64,000 nt of DNA, from positions 1 through 64,000 of the forward strand of contig DASYAU010000164.1 in the NCBI GenBank assembly GCA_036501185.1, written 5' to 3'. The notes under the pieces are model-generated. The model saw nothing but the letters and a program-made list of their open reading frames with translations. It did no database searches and had not been told where the DNA came from. Origin of the DNA: Korobacter sp036501185 (GTDB taxonomy: Bacteria > Acidobacteriota > Terriglobia > Terriglobales > Acidobacteriaceae). Shown piece after piece: positions 51,360 to 59,983 of the stretch; positions within the stretch are counted from its first letter, which is position 1, and each line of letters starts with the position of its first letter. A program made the position numbers and the translations under genes.

Positions 51360-51928
51360 TAGCTCGAGACCTGCTCCACTAGCATTACCCGTTCAACTTG
51401 GTCCGTCTCTTCCAGCTTGACTTCGATCTGTTCTTGCTGCGTGGTCTGCACACGACGGCCGACAAACGCGGCCTCGATGGGCAACTCGCGGTGGCCGCGG
51501 TCGATCAACACCAGCAACTGCACGCGCCGCGGACGCCCGCAGTCGAACAGCGCATCGAGCGCGGCGCGAATCGTGCGGCCGGTGTAGAGGACATCGTCCA
51601 CCAGCACTACGTCTTTACCGGTCACATCGCATTCCAGCTTCTTGGCCTTCACCTCGGGCTTGTCTCCTACCGGCGTGCGGTCGTCGCGGTAGAGCGTGAT
51701 GTCGAGGGTACCGACGGGCACCGGAACTTTTTCGATACGTTGGAGGATCGCGGCCACGCGTTGGGCGAGCGGGATACCACGGCGGCGAATGCCGACCAGC
51801 GCCAGGTTCTGCACGCCATTGTTCTTTTCCACGATCTCGTGCGCCAGCCGGACCAGCGTCCGCTCAATTTCCGACGCCGACAGCAACTGCACCTTGTCGC
51901 GCAGGGTCACGCTTGAAGAAGGGGTCAT
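51359..51928 (-). CDS. pyrR: PyrR: pyrimidine operon regulator / uracil phosphoribosyltransferase
   Basis: 189 residues of the type I PRTase fold, with the PRPP loop VVLVDDVLYTGRTIRAALDALFD and NLALVGIRRRGIPLAQRVAAIL. PyrR binds pyr mRNA leaders in Gram-positive bacteria and also converts uracil to UMP. I do not find the consensus PyrR-binding loop in the short region before its own start (51929-51980), so the regulatory role here is uncertain and the enzyme role may dominate. First gene of the pyrR-pyrB pair. Confidence 0.93.
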   Translation of the reverse strand: MTPSSSVTLRDKVQLLSASEIERTLVRLAHEIVEKNNGVQNLALVGIRRRGIPLAQRVAAILQRIEKVPVPVGTLDITLYRDDRTPVGDKPEVKAKKLECDVTGKDVVLVDDVLYTGRTIRAALDALFDCGRPRRVQLLVLIDRGHRELPIEAAFVGRRVQTTQQEQIEVKLEETDQVERVMLVEQVSS

Positions 51929-51977
51929 ATCGCCAACGATGATAGTCGTCGGGCCTATCGGGGGGCAATGCCGGCAT

Positions 51978-52685
51978 CTATGCCGAGGGGCCTTCTTTTC
52001 CGAATATAACCGCCCCGAGTGCGCCGCCGAGGGCGCCAGCGACGAGCAGTATGCCGAACAGCATGATGAGGATGATCACGGCGAATAGGACGAGGCCCTC
52101 CGGCGTGTTCAGCTTGTCAATCATGTTCTGCATGATCTGCATGCTTTGTGGATCCATGGTGCGCGGCGGATTTTTCATCGCCTCGCGCATGTTCTGTTGG
52201 ATGCTTTCGCGGCCCAGGGTGAACATGGCAAGCACTCCCAGCGCGCTCACCGCGAAGCTGAACAGGCCGGCAAAAACGCCCAGCTTCGCCCCCGCGAATG
52301 CCTTTACGGTGGTGTGGGTTCGAAATCGGTAAGCTCGCACCGTCATTGCGCCTGACAGTACGGGGACAAGAAAGAAGAATGGAGGCATGCGTCCGGAAAG
52401 CAGAAAGATGATGCCCGCAAGAATGCCAATCACTGCCGCGACGGGCAGCGCCACACGCCAATGGATTTGGTTCGGGTTCGAGCTGACTGGCACCCAACTG
52501 GCCGGGGAGCCGAACACGGGTCGCGCAGGAGGCTGAATTTCGCCGGGTGTCCCCGGGGGCATGGAGCCGGTTACAGGCTCGTTGCCCTCAGCGTCGGCCA
52601 CGCGAATTTGCGGCGCTCCGCACCTCGGGCAAAATGGTACGCCGTCGTCTACAGGCGCATTACATTGGTGGCACGCATGTTCCAC
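51978..52685 (-). CDS. Zinc-ribbon membrane protein
   Basis: 235 residues. A zinc-ribbon (CHQCNAPVDDGVPFCPRCGAP, Cys at about 5, 8, 19 and 22) is followed by a Pro-rich linker and four hydrophobic segments: VALPVAAVIGILAGIIFLL, FFFLVPVLSGAMTV, GVFAGLFSFAVSALGVLAMF and the Gly-rich C-terminal VIILIMLFGILLVAGALGG. A short helical loop with Met and Asn sits before the last segment (DPQSMQIMQNMIDKLNTP). It is a typical acidobacterial uncharacterised inner-membrane protein. Confidence 0.7.
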   Translation of the reverse strand: MEHACHQCNAPVDDGVPFCPRCGAPQIRVADAEGNEPVTGSMPPGTPGEIQPPARPVFGSPASWVPVSSNPNQIHWRVALPVAAVIGILAGIIFLLSGRMPPFFFLVPVLSGAMTVRAYRFRTHTTVKAFAGAKLGVFAGLFSFAVSALGVLAMFTLGRESIQQNMREAMKNPPRTMDPQSMQIMQNMIDKLNTPEGLVLFAVIILIMLFGILLVAGALGGALGAVIFGKEGPSA

Positions 52686-52733
52686 GCTTGCACCTTACAC
52701 AAAGCGCGGCGGGCAGCGCAAGAGAACGCGGTC

Positions 52734-53306
52734 TTAGCTGCCGCTCTCTTTCCCGCGAGTGTTTACGTAGACCAGGCCAAAACGCGTGCCTGAGCCATCG
52801 GGCTTCAATCCGACGACATGCTGGTGGTTGTCGGTGCCGACTTTGAGTTCAACTTCTTCCGGGTGCGATCCAACATTGTCGCAAGTGACGGGCTTGTCGT
52901 CATTATTGTTGTTTCCCTTGTGGGTGGTTATGTTGTACGAGCCCTTGCACTCCAGCACCTTGCCATAGCTTCCGAGAGCTTTCGCGTAGAAGTCGTGCAC
53001 TTTGCTCGGCGGGTCGGTCGTGGTGAACTCGGCTGCAACCACCTTCACTCCAAACATTTCGCTCGAGATGTTCACATTGGCCGCGTTGTGGCCGTCGCCC
53101 TTCTCGGTATACGGCTTCGCGCCGGGATAGCCAGGCAAGCCGGTGTCCTTCGCGTCCACGTTTTCGTCTACCTTGAGGCTGCCGAAAGGCGTCTTGATGT
53201 CCACTTTGTCGCCTTTGCCGTCCTTGCCATCTTCGGTATGGACGGTGCAAGCGGCAAAGAATAGCAACGATGCTACGACGATCGCGATTGAAAGAGTCTT
53301 TTTCAT
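52734..53306 (-). CDS. Putative lipoprotein
   Basis: 190 residues from MKKTLSIAIVVASLLFFAACT, chosen because AGGAGG is 9 nt upstream. FAAC at the end of the hydrophobic core is a plausible though non-ideal lipobox. The protein has a charged Asp/Lys/Gly linker (EDGKDGKGDKVDIKTPFGSL) and a domain with GYPGAKPYTEKGDG and DFYAKALGSYGKVLECKGS. Those segments resemble small periplasmic beta-sheet proteins. Function unknown; located 37 bp after the GH3 gene on the same strand. Confidence 0.65.
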   Translation of the reverse strand: MKKTLSIAIVVASLLFFAACTVHTEDGKDGKGDKVDIKTPFGSLKVDENVDAKDTGLPGYPGAKPYTEKGDGHNAANVNISSEMFGVKVVAAEFTTTDPPSKVHDFYAKALGSYGKVLECKGSYNITTHKGNNNNDDKPVTCDNVGSHPEEVELKVGTDNHQHVVGLKPDGSGTRFGLVYVNTRGKESGS

Positions 53307-53343
53307 TCCCAATGCCTCCTTGGCATCTGCCCGGGAATTTGGT

Positions 53344-55215
53344 TTAGCGGGCTGGAACTTCAATGCCGGTATCTCGCGGCGCGATGCCCGGTATGCTCAC
53401 CGGGAGGTGCCCATGGATCGCGATGTCGCCGAACAGGGCGCGCACCGCGCTCTCCTCCGACACCTGCGAATTCGAGAAGGTGCACATGTATGTCTCCACC
53501 TCGGGAAAATCCTGAGCAACGTACGGATTTCCCATCGCTACGATAACCGTCCGGCTCCCTGCCTGCTGCAAAATGTTCTTCACCAGCGCGGCCGGAGCAT
53601 CGCTGAGGTCCGACGATGCCTTGAATACACCGTTCTCCACTCTCACGCGACCAGCGCTGGGGAACGCATAGATGGCGATGACAACCTTCTCGGCCTGCTG
53701 TACCGCCTGCAATACCTGCGGTGACATTCCAGCCGCGTTGTTGTCGTCAATCCACATCGTGCGCATCTCCGGGGAACGGCGTCGGATCTGCATATCGAGA
53801 AAACGCCCCGACTCCGAACGAACGTCGTCCGTGAGGATGACCGTAAGCTGTCGGCCCCGCGTTTCCCCTGATTTCTCATACGCACCGTGAGGCGCATTCG
53901 TTCCAACGTTTTTTGCTCTCAGGGGCAGCACCTGGTGGTTGTCGCGCACCAGGGTGACGGCGGAGTCGGCGATTTCCTGTGCCCGGGACAGGTTTTCCGG
54001 CTTCGCAACCGTATTTTTCAGGGTCTCGAGATCCACTAGGCGGGCTTTATTTAGGCCCACCGATGCTTTCATGCGAAGGATTTTCAGCACTGACTGGTCG
54101 ATACGTGCCTGGGAGATCTCGCCACTCTTCACGGCCTTGAGCAGGCCCTCGTAGGAGCCAGACAGGTCGGAGGGGATGAGGATCATGTCGTCTCCGGCTT
54201 TCACCGCGGCCACGGCGGCTCGGGCCGCAGCGTCCGTTCCATAGCCGAAGAGCTTGGTCAGGCCGTTCATGTCCATGGCATCAGTAACCACCAGCCCCTT
54301 GAAGCCGAGCTCTTTCTTCAACAGGCCATCCACGATCTTCGGCGAGATGGTGGCGACGCGATTGGCATCCGGATCGAGCGCGGGAACGGAAAGATGGCCA
54401 ACCATCACCGCATCAACGCCGGCATCAATCGCGGCTTTGAAAGGCACAATTTCGACGGTGCGAATATGCGAGATATCGCGATTGATGCGCGCGGTGGCGA
54501 GATGCGTGTCGGTGTCGGTGTCACCGTGCCCGGGAAAGTGTTTGGCAGTCGTCAACATCCCGCCTTGCTTTGAGCCTTCAATGTAAGCGCGCACCATCGC
54601 CGAGACCTGCTGCGGGTCTTCGCCGAAAGAACGGATGTTGATGATCGGGTTCGCCGGGTTGGAGTTGACGTCAGCATCGGGAAAGAAATTCCACTGCACG
54701 CCGATGGCTCGGGACTCTTCGGCGGTGATGCGGCCGAAATCGCGGGCGAAGTCGGCGTTATGCGTAGCGCCGAAGGCCATGGCGTGAGGGAACGTGGTAG
54801 CGCCGAAGAGGCGCATCGAGAGCCCGCGCTCGAAGTCGGCAGCGATTAGGAGCGGAAATTCGGCGCTCTCCTGGAGTTCGTTGGTGAGCGCGGCGGCCTC
54901 GTACGGCTCGCTCTTGGTGAGCAGGCCGTCTTCGAAGGGAACGGTGAGACCGAAGCCGCCAATGTGGTAGCGCTTCATCGTGTCTTGGAGTTGAAGGAAG
55001 TCGGGGCCTTGGACGTTCACGAATCCCGCGCGCGCCCAAATCATGAACATTTGACCGATTTTCTGCTCCAAAGTCATGTTCTTGAGCGTCTTTTCAGCCC
55101 ATTTTTCGCCGTCTTTATCGAGGTGAACGGGGCCCACGGGCTGGAATTTGTCTTTCGGAAACGCGGGAAGGGCGAGAAAAACGATGAAAACGAGAGCTAG
55201 ATGCCTGCGAATCAT
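53344..55215 (-). CDS. Exported GH3 glycosidase, NagZ-like
   Basis: 623 residues with a signal peptide (LALVFIVFLALPAFPKD). The GH3 barrel includes MLTTAKHFPGHGDTDTDTHLATARI, in which the KHFPGHG...DTH element is the NagZ-type acid/base loop (usually DSH), and the nucleophile Asp in GLVVTDAMDMNGL. It therefore probably removes N-acetylglucosamine from muropeptides or chitin-like substrates. Unlike NagZ (about 340 residues) it has an extra C-terminal domain (about 400-623), as in exported GH3 proteins of this phylum. Start: ATG 55215, weak ribosome site. Confidence 0.9.
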   Translation of the reverse strand: MIRRHLALVFIVFLALPAFPKDKFQPVGPVHLDKDGEKWAEKTLKNMTLEQKIGQMFMIWARAGFVNVQGPDFLQLQDTMKRYHIGGFGLTVPFEDGLLTKSEPYEAAALTNELQESAEFPLLIAADFERGLSMRLFGATTFPHAMAFGATHNADFARDFGRITAEESRAIGVQWNFFPDADVNSNPANPIINIRSFGEDPQQVSAMVRAYIEGSKQGGMLTTAKHFPGHGDTDTDTHLATARINRDISHIRTVEIVPFKAAIDAGVDAVMVGHLSVPALDPDANRVATISPKIVDGLLKKELGFKGLVVTDAMDMNGLTKLFGYGTDAAARAAVAAVKAGDDMILIPSDLSGSYEGLLKAVKSGEISQARIDQSVLKILRMKASVGLNKARLVDLETLKNTVAKPENLSRAQEIADSAVTLVRDNHQVLPLRAKNVGTNAPHGAYEKSGETRGRQLTVILTDDVRSESGRFLDMQIRRRSPEMRTMWIDDNNAAGMSPQVLQAVQQAEKVVIAIYAFPSAGRVRVENGVFKASSDLSDAPAALVKNILQQAGSRTVIVAMGNPYVAQDFPEVETYMCTFSNSQVSEESAVRALFGDIAIHGHLPVSIPGIAPRDTGIEVPAR

Positions 55216-55287
55216 GACGCAAAAACGATAACAGATCGTAGTTCGAGAAATGGCGCAGTTTCACAGGAATGCGTGAGTGATTCCGAT

Positions 55288-56214
55288 TTAGCCCTGCGAG
55301 CGAATTACACCGATGGCTTGCTCCGCGATAGAGGCGTCGTCCCCGAAACCGCGCAACCAGTGGACCTCGGGCTCGCGACGAAACCATGTCATCTGCCGCT
55401 TGGCGTAATTCCGATGCCCCTGCTGAGCGGCGGCAATGGCTTGCTCGCGGGTGACCTTGCCGTCGAGAAATTCCAGGGCTTGGCGATACCCGAGGGAGTC
55501 AAACGGACCGCCGATGCGGCCGTACTTTGCGACGAGGGAGTTTGTTTCTTCGACTAGGCCGTCATTAAACATCTCCGCCGCGCGGCGATTGAGGCGGTCG
55601 TAAAGCGTAGCGCGATCGGGATCGAGCCCGATGCGGAGTATGCGAAATCCTGTCAGCGGGTCGCGGCCCTGCTGCCAGAGCTCCGTCATGGGTCGGCGAG
55701 CGGCGAGGCAGACCTCGATGGCGCGGATGAGTTTGGAGGCGTCGTTGGGATGGATCTTCTCGGCGGCAGCGCGATCCATGCGGGCCAGAATGCGATGCAA
55801 GTAGGGCGAGCCACGTTCGGATTCTCGGCGTCGCAGGTGCTCGCGTAATTTTTCGGAACGCTCCGGACCGGCGAAGAGGCCGTCGATGAGCGCGCGCAGG
55901 TAGAGCCCGGTCCCGCCGACAACGATTGGGAGGTGGCCGTGGTCGCGAATTTCCGCCAACACCTGGCGGGCGCGGCGCGCGTATTCGCCGGCGGTCATGG
56001 GCTCAATGGGCGCGACGATGTCGAAGAGATGATGCGGCGCACGGGCGCGTTCCCCCACTGTGGGCTTGGCGGTGCCGATATCGAGCTCACGATAGACGGC
56101 GACCGAATCGCAATTCACAATCTCGCCGTTCAAAGTTTCCGCAATCGCGAGCGACAGCGCAGTTTTTCCGGAGCCAGTTGGTCCCAGCAGAACGACGAGC
56201 AGGGGAGCGCTCAT
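55288..56214 (-). CDS. miaA: tRNA dimethylallyltransferase
   Basis: 308 residues from MSAPLLVVLLGPTGSGKTALS. The P-loop GPTGSGKT at residues 11-18 and NCDSVAVYRELDIGTAKPT mark the DMAPP/tRNA enzyme, followed by APHHLFDIVAPIEPMTAGEYA and VVGGTGLYLRALIDGL. It adds isopentenyl to A37 of tRNAs reading UNN codons. The start is the ATG that overlaps a small upstream open frame by 4 bp (ATGA); an upstream extension to 56361 is that frame's DNA. Confidence 0.95.
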   Translation of the reverse strand: MSAPLLVVLLGPTGSGKTALSLAIAETLNGEIVNCDSVAVYRELDIGTAKPTVGERARAPHHLFDIVAPIEPMTAGEYARRARQVLAEIRDHGHLPIVVGGTGLYLRALIDGLFAGPERSEKLREHLRRRESERGSPYLHRILARMDRAAAEKIHPNDASKLIRAIEVCLAARRPMTELWQQGRDPLTGFRILRIGLDPDRATLYDRLNRRAAEMFNDGLVEETNSLVAKYGRIGGPFDSLGYRQALEFLDGKVTREQAIAAAQQGHRNYAKRQMTWFRREPEVHWLRGFGDDASIAEQAIGVIRSQG

Positions 56215-56345
56215 CGTGCGTGTCCTTGCATCCAGAAGTGGTGGGCGTAGAGGAAGGCCACGATCAGCACCGTGATGATGAGCACGCCCCACAGTTTCAT
56301 GCGCTCGCCGCGCCACCGGTCTGGCTGCTTGGGATCCACCACCAC
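56211..56345 (-). CDS. Small membrane protein upstream of miaA
   Basis: 44 codons from a GTG at 56345, reading VVVDPKQPDRWRGERMK and then a hydrophobic segment LWGVLIITVLIVAFLYAHHFW, ending MQGHAR. Its stop overlaps the miaA start by 4 bp (ATGA). Three tandem GTG codons make the start ambiguous; the TAG two codons upstream limits the frame. The hydrophobic core and the coupling support a real small protein; a chance frame is the alternative. Ribosome site weak. Confidence 0.45.
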   Translation of the reverse strand: MVVDPKQPDRWRGERMKLWGVLIITVLIVAFLYAHHFWMQGHAR

Positions 56346-56436
56346 ATTCTAGAAGATGCACAGCAGGCTTTGTTTTTCAGCGCCAGGACGCAGATCGGAC
56401 TGTACTATGTGTGGCTGAAGCCCGGAGAGAAAGTTC

Positions 56437-57381
56437 ATGACCATCTTCGAGCGGTTAGAGCGCTGGAAAGACGAAGGCGCGATATCGCGGGAGCAGCACG
56501 CGCAGTTGGCGGGGCTCAGCCGAGGAGAGCCGTTCTCCATTTTTCTTGAGCTTAATGTCCTGCTCTATGCCGGGGTGCTGGCGTTCGTTGCCGGCCTGGG
56601 CTGGACGGTTACGACCTGGTCGAAGCAACTAGGCGACGTCGTTGTGCTGGGCATTCTCTCCGCGATTCTCGCCGCGAGCTTCTGGTATTGCTTCTCGCGT
56701 GCGTCGGCGTGGTCCCCGGCGGAAACGCCGTCGCCGAATTCGATCTTTGCTTACGTTCTTTATCTCGGCAGCCTGGTATGGTGCGTTGAGCTGGCTTATC
56801 TCGAGACCCGCCTCCACCTGCTCTCCGGGCAGTGGGACGACTATCTCCTGGCGACGGCCGTTTATTTCTTTTTCCTCGCTTATCGTTTTGACAACCGCTT
56901 CGTTCTGTCGCTGGCATTGTCGTCGCTCGCGGGATGGTTTGGGCTCACCATCTCGCACTGGTCCTCGCACCAGGATGCGACGTACCGGCTGTATGCGCTG
57001 GTATATTGCGCGGTAGTCGGCGTTATTGGGTGGGGCCTGCAGCGTCGTGGCGTCAAGGCGCATTTCTTTGGCACGTATTTGAACGTGGTGGCCAACGTAC
57101 TCTTCTGGGCAATGCTCTCAGGCGTTTTCGAGCGAGAGAACTACGGTCTCTGGTTCTTGGCTCTGCTGGGTGCTTGTGGCGCCTCTATCACTTGGGGCTT
57201 GAAGCGCCGACAGTTTGTGTTCATTGCTTATGCCGCAGTGTACGGGTACATCGGGGTGAGCGTGGTGCTCGTCCGCGACATGCACGACGACACCAGCATC
57301 CTTGGCTATTTCGTGATCACCGCAAGCGCCATGCTGGTGGGCCTGGTACTCATTGCGCGCCGGTTCGGGAGGCACGCGTGA
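56437..57381 (+). CDS. DUF2157 membrane protein
   Basis: 314 residues. The N-terminal 40 residues are the DUF2157 signature region (LERWKDEGAISREQHAQLAG), followed by nine or so hydrophobic segments beginning NVLLYAGVLAFVAGLGWTV. GGAGAG precedes the ATG. Its stop overlaps the start of the next gene (GTGA), so the pair is made together. Such proteins are predicted inner-membrane proteins of unknown function. Confidence 0.8.
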   Translation: MTIFERLERWKDEGAISREQHAQLAGLSRGEPFSIFLELNVLLYAGVLAFVAGLGWTVTTWSKQLGDVVVLGILSAILAASFWYCFSRASAWSPAETPSPNSIFAYVLYLGSLVWCVELAYLETRLHLLSGQWDDYLLATAVYFFFLAYRFDNRFVLSLALSSLAGWFGLTISHWSSHQDATYRLYALVYCAVVGVIGWGLQRRGVKAHFFGTYLNVVANVLFWAMLSGVFERENYGLWFLALLGACGASITWGLKRRQFVFIAYAAVYGYIGVSVVLVRDMHDDTSILGYFVITASAMLVGLVLIARRFGRHA

Positions 57382-58574
57382 GAATCTACAATGCAGACAG
57401 TGAAGAGACCTTGCGCACGCGCAGGCTTCTGAAGGACTGGGCCGGCGAAGGTTTCCTGACCAAGGAGCAGGACGAGCGCATCGGAAAGGAAACGGTCTCT
57501 GAGCTGCGCACTACCAACGTATTTCTACGGCTGGTTCTACTTCTCTTCACCCTCATCGTGGTGGCAGCCGCAGCAGGGCTGTTCTTCGCACTGTTCCTTC
57601 CGCGCGCAACAGACAAGACCGGCGGCATTTTCTTTTTGATCTTCGCCGCCCTGTGCTACACGTGCGCGGAGGTTGTGGTTGCCCGATTCCGTTTGTATCG
57701 CTACGGGATCGAGGAAGGACTCGCGGCGTGCTCGGTAGCTTTTCTTTGCGTGGGCACCTACGTTACTTTTTTCAGGCCGTATACGGCGAAGGCTGAATTC
57801 GTGGTCTTGCTAACTGGGGCCATTTTCTCGCTGTGGATCTGGCGACGCTTCGGGCTTTGGTATGCCTTCCTTGCCGCGATGATTCTCGCCATGTTTCTAC
57901 CAGGCGCGTGGACGTCCTCTCACTCGGCGCAACACGCAATCGTCATTGCCATCTATGCCATCGGACTTGTCTGCATCATCGCCCTACGTACTCAGCACCG
58001 CTTCGATTTCTTCGACGATGGACTTTCGATGGTGGAAGCGCTCCTCTGGCTAGGCATTTACCTGTTGGTAAATCTGCAGCTTTCATCATTGAACCTGGGC
58101 GGGTGGTGGTGGCAGGGAAGAATAGAAGCCGCTGCTGAGTTCGGTGGGCTTTTCTATTGGACGACGTGGGTGCTGACCTGGTGCCTGCCGCCGCTGGTGC
58201 TCATGCGCGGAATTCGTCGCAAGGACCATCCGGTCATCGCGGTGGGAGCGATTGTCGCCGTCCTGACGTTGGTCGGCAATAAACCTTATCTCGGCTGGCA
58301 GCGGCATACCTGGGACCCGATGTTGTTGGGTATTTTTTTGACAGGAGTTGCGGTGTTTCTTCGGCGCTGGCTGGCGCGAGGTATAGGCGGAGTTCGACGA
58401 GGCTTCACGGCGACTCGCCTGTCGGGGCGAGACAAACAATGGTTGAACGTGGGCTCCGTTGCATTGGGGGTCGCGGCCTCGCAGGCGATTAGTGCAATGC
58501 CACAGGCAAGCGATAAGGATTTCCACTTCGGTGGCGGCGCGTCGGGCGGCGGCGGAGCCAGCGGCGATTTCTGA
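57378..58574 (+). CDS. Second DUF2157-like membrane protein with Gly-rich tail
   Basis: 398 residues from the GTG at 57378 with GGGAGG upstream. The N-terminal segment RRLLKDWAGEGFLTKEQDERI matches the DUF2157 start of the preceding protein. About ten hydrophobic segments follow, then a basic cytosolic part and a Gly/Ser-rich tail FHFGGGASGGGGASGDF. Membrane proteins in tandem like this suggest a heteromeric complex. A longer frame open to 56934 only overlaps the first gene. Confidence 0.8.
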   Translation: MRIYNADSEETLRTRRLLKDWAGEGFLTKEQDERIGKETVSELRTTNVFLRLVLLLFTLIVVAAAAGLFFALFLPRATDKTGGIFFLIFAALCYTCAEVVVARFRLYRYGIEEGLAACSVAFLCVGTYVTFFRPYTAKAEFVVLLTGAIFSLWIWRRFGLWYAFLAAMILAMFLPGAWTSSHSAQHAIVIAIYAIGLVCIIALRTQHRFDFFDDGLSMVEALLWLGIYLLVNLQLSSLNLGGWWWQGRIEAAAEFGGLFYWTTWVLTWCLPPLVLMRGIRRKDHPVIAVGAIVAVLTLVGNKPYLGWQRHTWDPMLLGIFLTGVAVFLRRWLARGIGGVRRGFTATRLSGRDKQWLNVGSVALGVAASQAISAMPQASDKDFHFGGGASGGGGASGDF

Positions 58575-58653
58575 GGAACGCCGCGCTGTTCTGAACCATC
58601 GCAACCACGCGAAAGATTCTGAGGGATCTCTTATGTGTTAGCCTTCGGGCGCT

Positions 58654-59958
58654 ATGTTCATGCTTCGCGTTCTTTCCATCGCCCTGCTCAGCGCGGCACT
58701 GCTGCCCGCACAGACTCCTAAGGCCACGCTCATCCATGCCGGCCACGTGATCGACGTCCGCACCGGCGAAGCGAAGGCCGACCAGGGCATTCTCGTCGAG
58801 GACGATCACATCAAAGAGGTCGGCCCGTTCGCGACGGTCTCGGCGCATGCGGGCTCGGCAACGGCGATTGACCTGACGCACTACACGGTGCTGCCCGGCT
58901 TGATCGACTCTCACACGCACTTGCTGCAGGATTACGACGGCAACCTCGGTGGAGACGACCTCAACATGCTGGCGACGGTTGCGCAGATGAGCACCGCCTC
59001 GCGCGCGCTGCTCGGTGTGAAAATGGGAACGGAAGATCTTGAGGCCGGAATTACCACCGTGCGGGATGTCGGCAATTCGGGCGTAAATGGCGATGTCGCG
59101 TTGCGCGACGCGATCAATGCCGGATGGGTGAAAGGGCCGCGCATCTTAGCGTCCACGCGTGCGCTTACGGCCGCCGGTGGCCAGTTCGGCGGACTACAGA
59201 AAAACGCGCAAAGCCTGATCGAGCAGGAATACGTAGTGGTCAATGGCGCTGATGACGCTCGTCGCGCAGTCCGCGATGCGTTCTACGACGGCGCGGATCT
59301 GATCAAAGTCATAGTGAATACCGGTGATCGACTGGTCGCGGTCGACGAATTAAAGGCCATCGTGACAGAAGCGCACCGCATGAATAAGAAAGTCGCCGCG
59401 CATGCTACGGACGATCGCGCGATGCAAGTGGCCATCGACGCCGGTGTGGATTCCATCGAGCACGGCTACGTCGCCTCCGACGCGACGTTGAAGGAGATGG
59501 CCGCAAAGCACATCTTCCTGGTGCCGACCGATACGACGGCCGAGCAGATCCAGCAGATTTTCGGCGATCGTGTGAAGGACAATGCCAAGCTCAAAAAGGC
59601 CATCGACCACTATCTCTCGATACGTAAGGATCGATTGAACCGCGCAGTGGCCTTCGGCGTGCCGATTGCGGCGGGTTCCGACATGTACTATCACGAGCCC
59701 GGGAAAACGCGTGGGGAAGCCTCATTGGCGGACCTGCAGAGCTATTCGGAGGATGGCATCAAGCCGGCGATGATCATTCGCTGGGCGACGATCAATGCCG
59801 CCGAATTGCTTGGCTTGGATAAGCAGATTGGATCCATCGAGGCAGATAAGCAGGCCGATCTCATCGCCGTTCCCGGCGATCCGCTGGCGGACGTCACCCA
59901 GCTTCTGCACGCGCAGTTCGTGATGAAGGGCGGCGAGGTGGTCCGCAAGCCGCAGTAA
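58654..59958 (+). CDS. Exported amidohydrolase
   Basis: 434 residues with a signal peptide (LSIALLSAALLPAQTPK). Amidohydrolase-1 superfamily metal site: PGLIDSHTHLL (HxH), the possible Lys of ADLIKVIVN, VAAHATDDRAMQVAID (His), DSIEHGYVASD (His) and the final Asp of PIAAGSDMYYHEPG. These motifs match imidazolonepropionase-like and dipeptidase members of the group in acidobacteria and Bacteroidetes, so it may hydrolyse acyl-amino acids or cyclic amides in the periplasm. Two Met codons (58654 and 58660) are close together. Confidence 0.88.
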   Translation: MFMLRVLSIALLSAALLPAQTPKATLIHAGHVIDVRTGEAKADQGILVEDDHIKEVGPFATVSAHAGSATAIDLTHYTVLPGLIDSHTHLLQDYDGNLGGDDLNMLATVAQMSTASRALLGVKMGTEDLEAGITTVRDVGNSGVNGDVALRDAINAGWVKGPRILASTRALTAAGGQFGGLQKNAQSLIEQEYVVVNGADDARRAVRDAFYDGADLIKVIVNTGDRLVAVDELKAIVTEAHRMNKKVAAHATDDRAMQVAIDAGVDSIEHGYVASDATLKEMAAKHIFLVPTDTTAEQIQQIFGDRVKDNAKLKKAIDHYLSIRKDRLNRAVAFGVPIAAGSDMYYHEPGKTRGEASLADLQSYSEDGIKPAMIIRWATINAAELLGLDKQIGSIEADKQADLIAVPGDPLADVTQLLHAQFVMKGGEVVRKPQ

Positions 59959-59983
59959 TGGCAACGATGTAAACTGCAATTCG

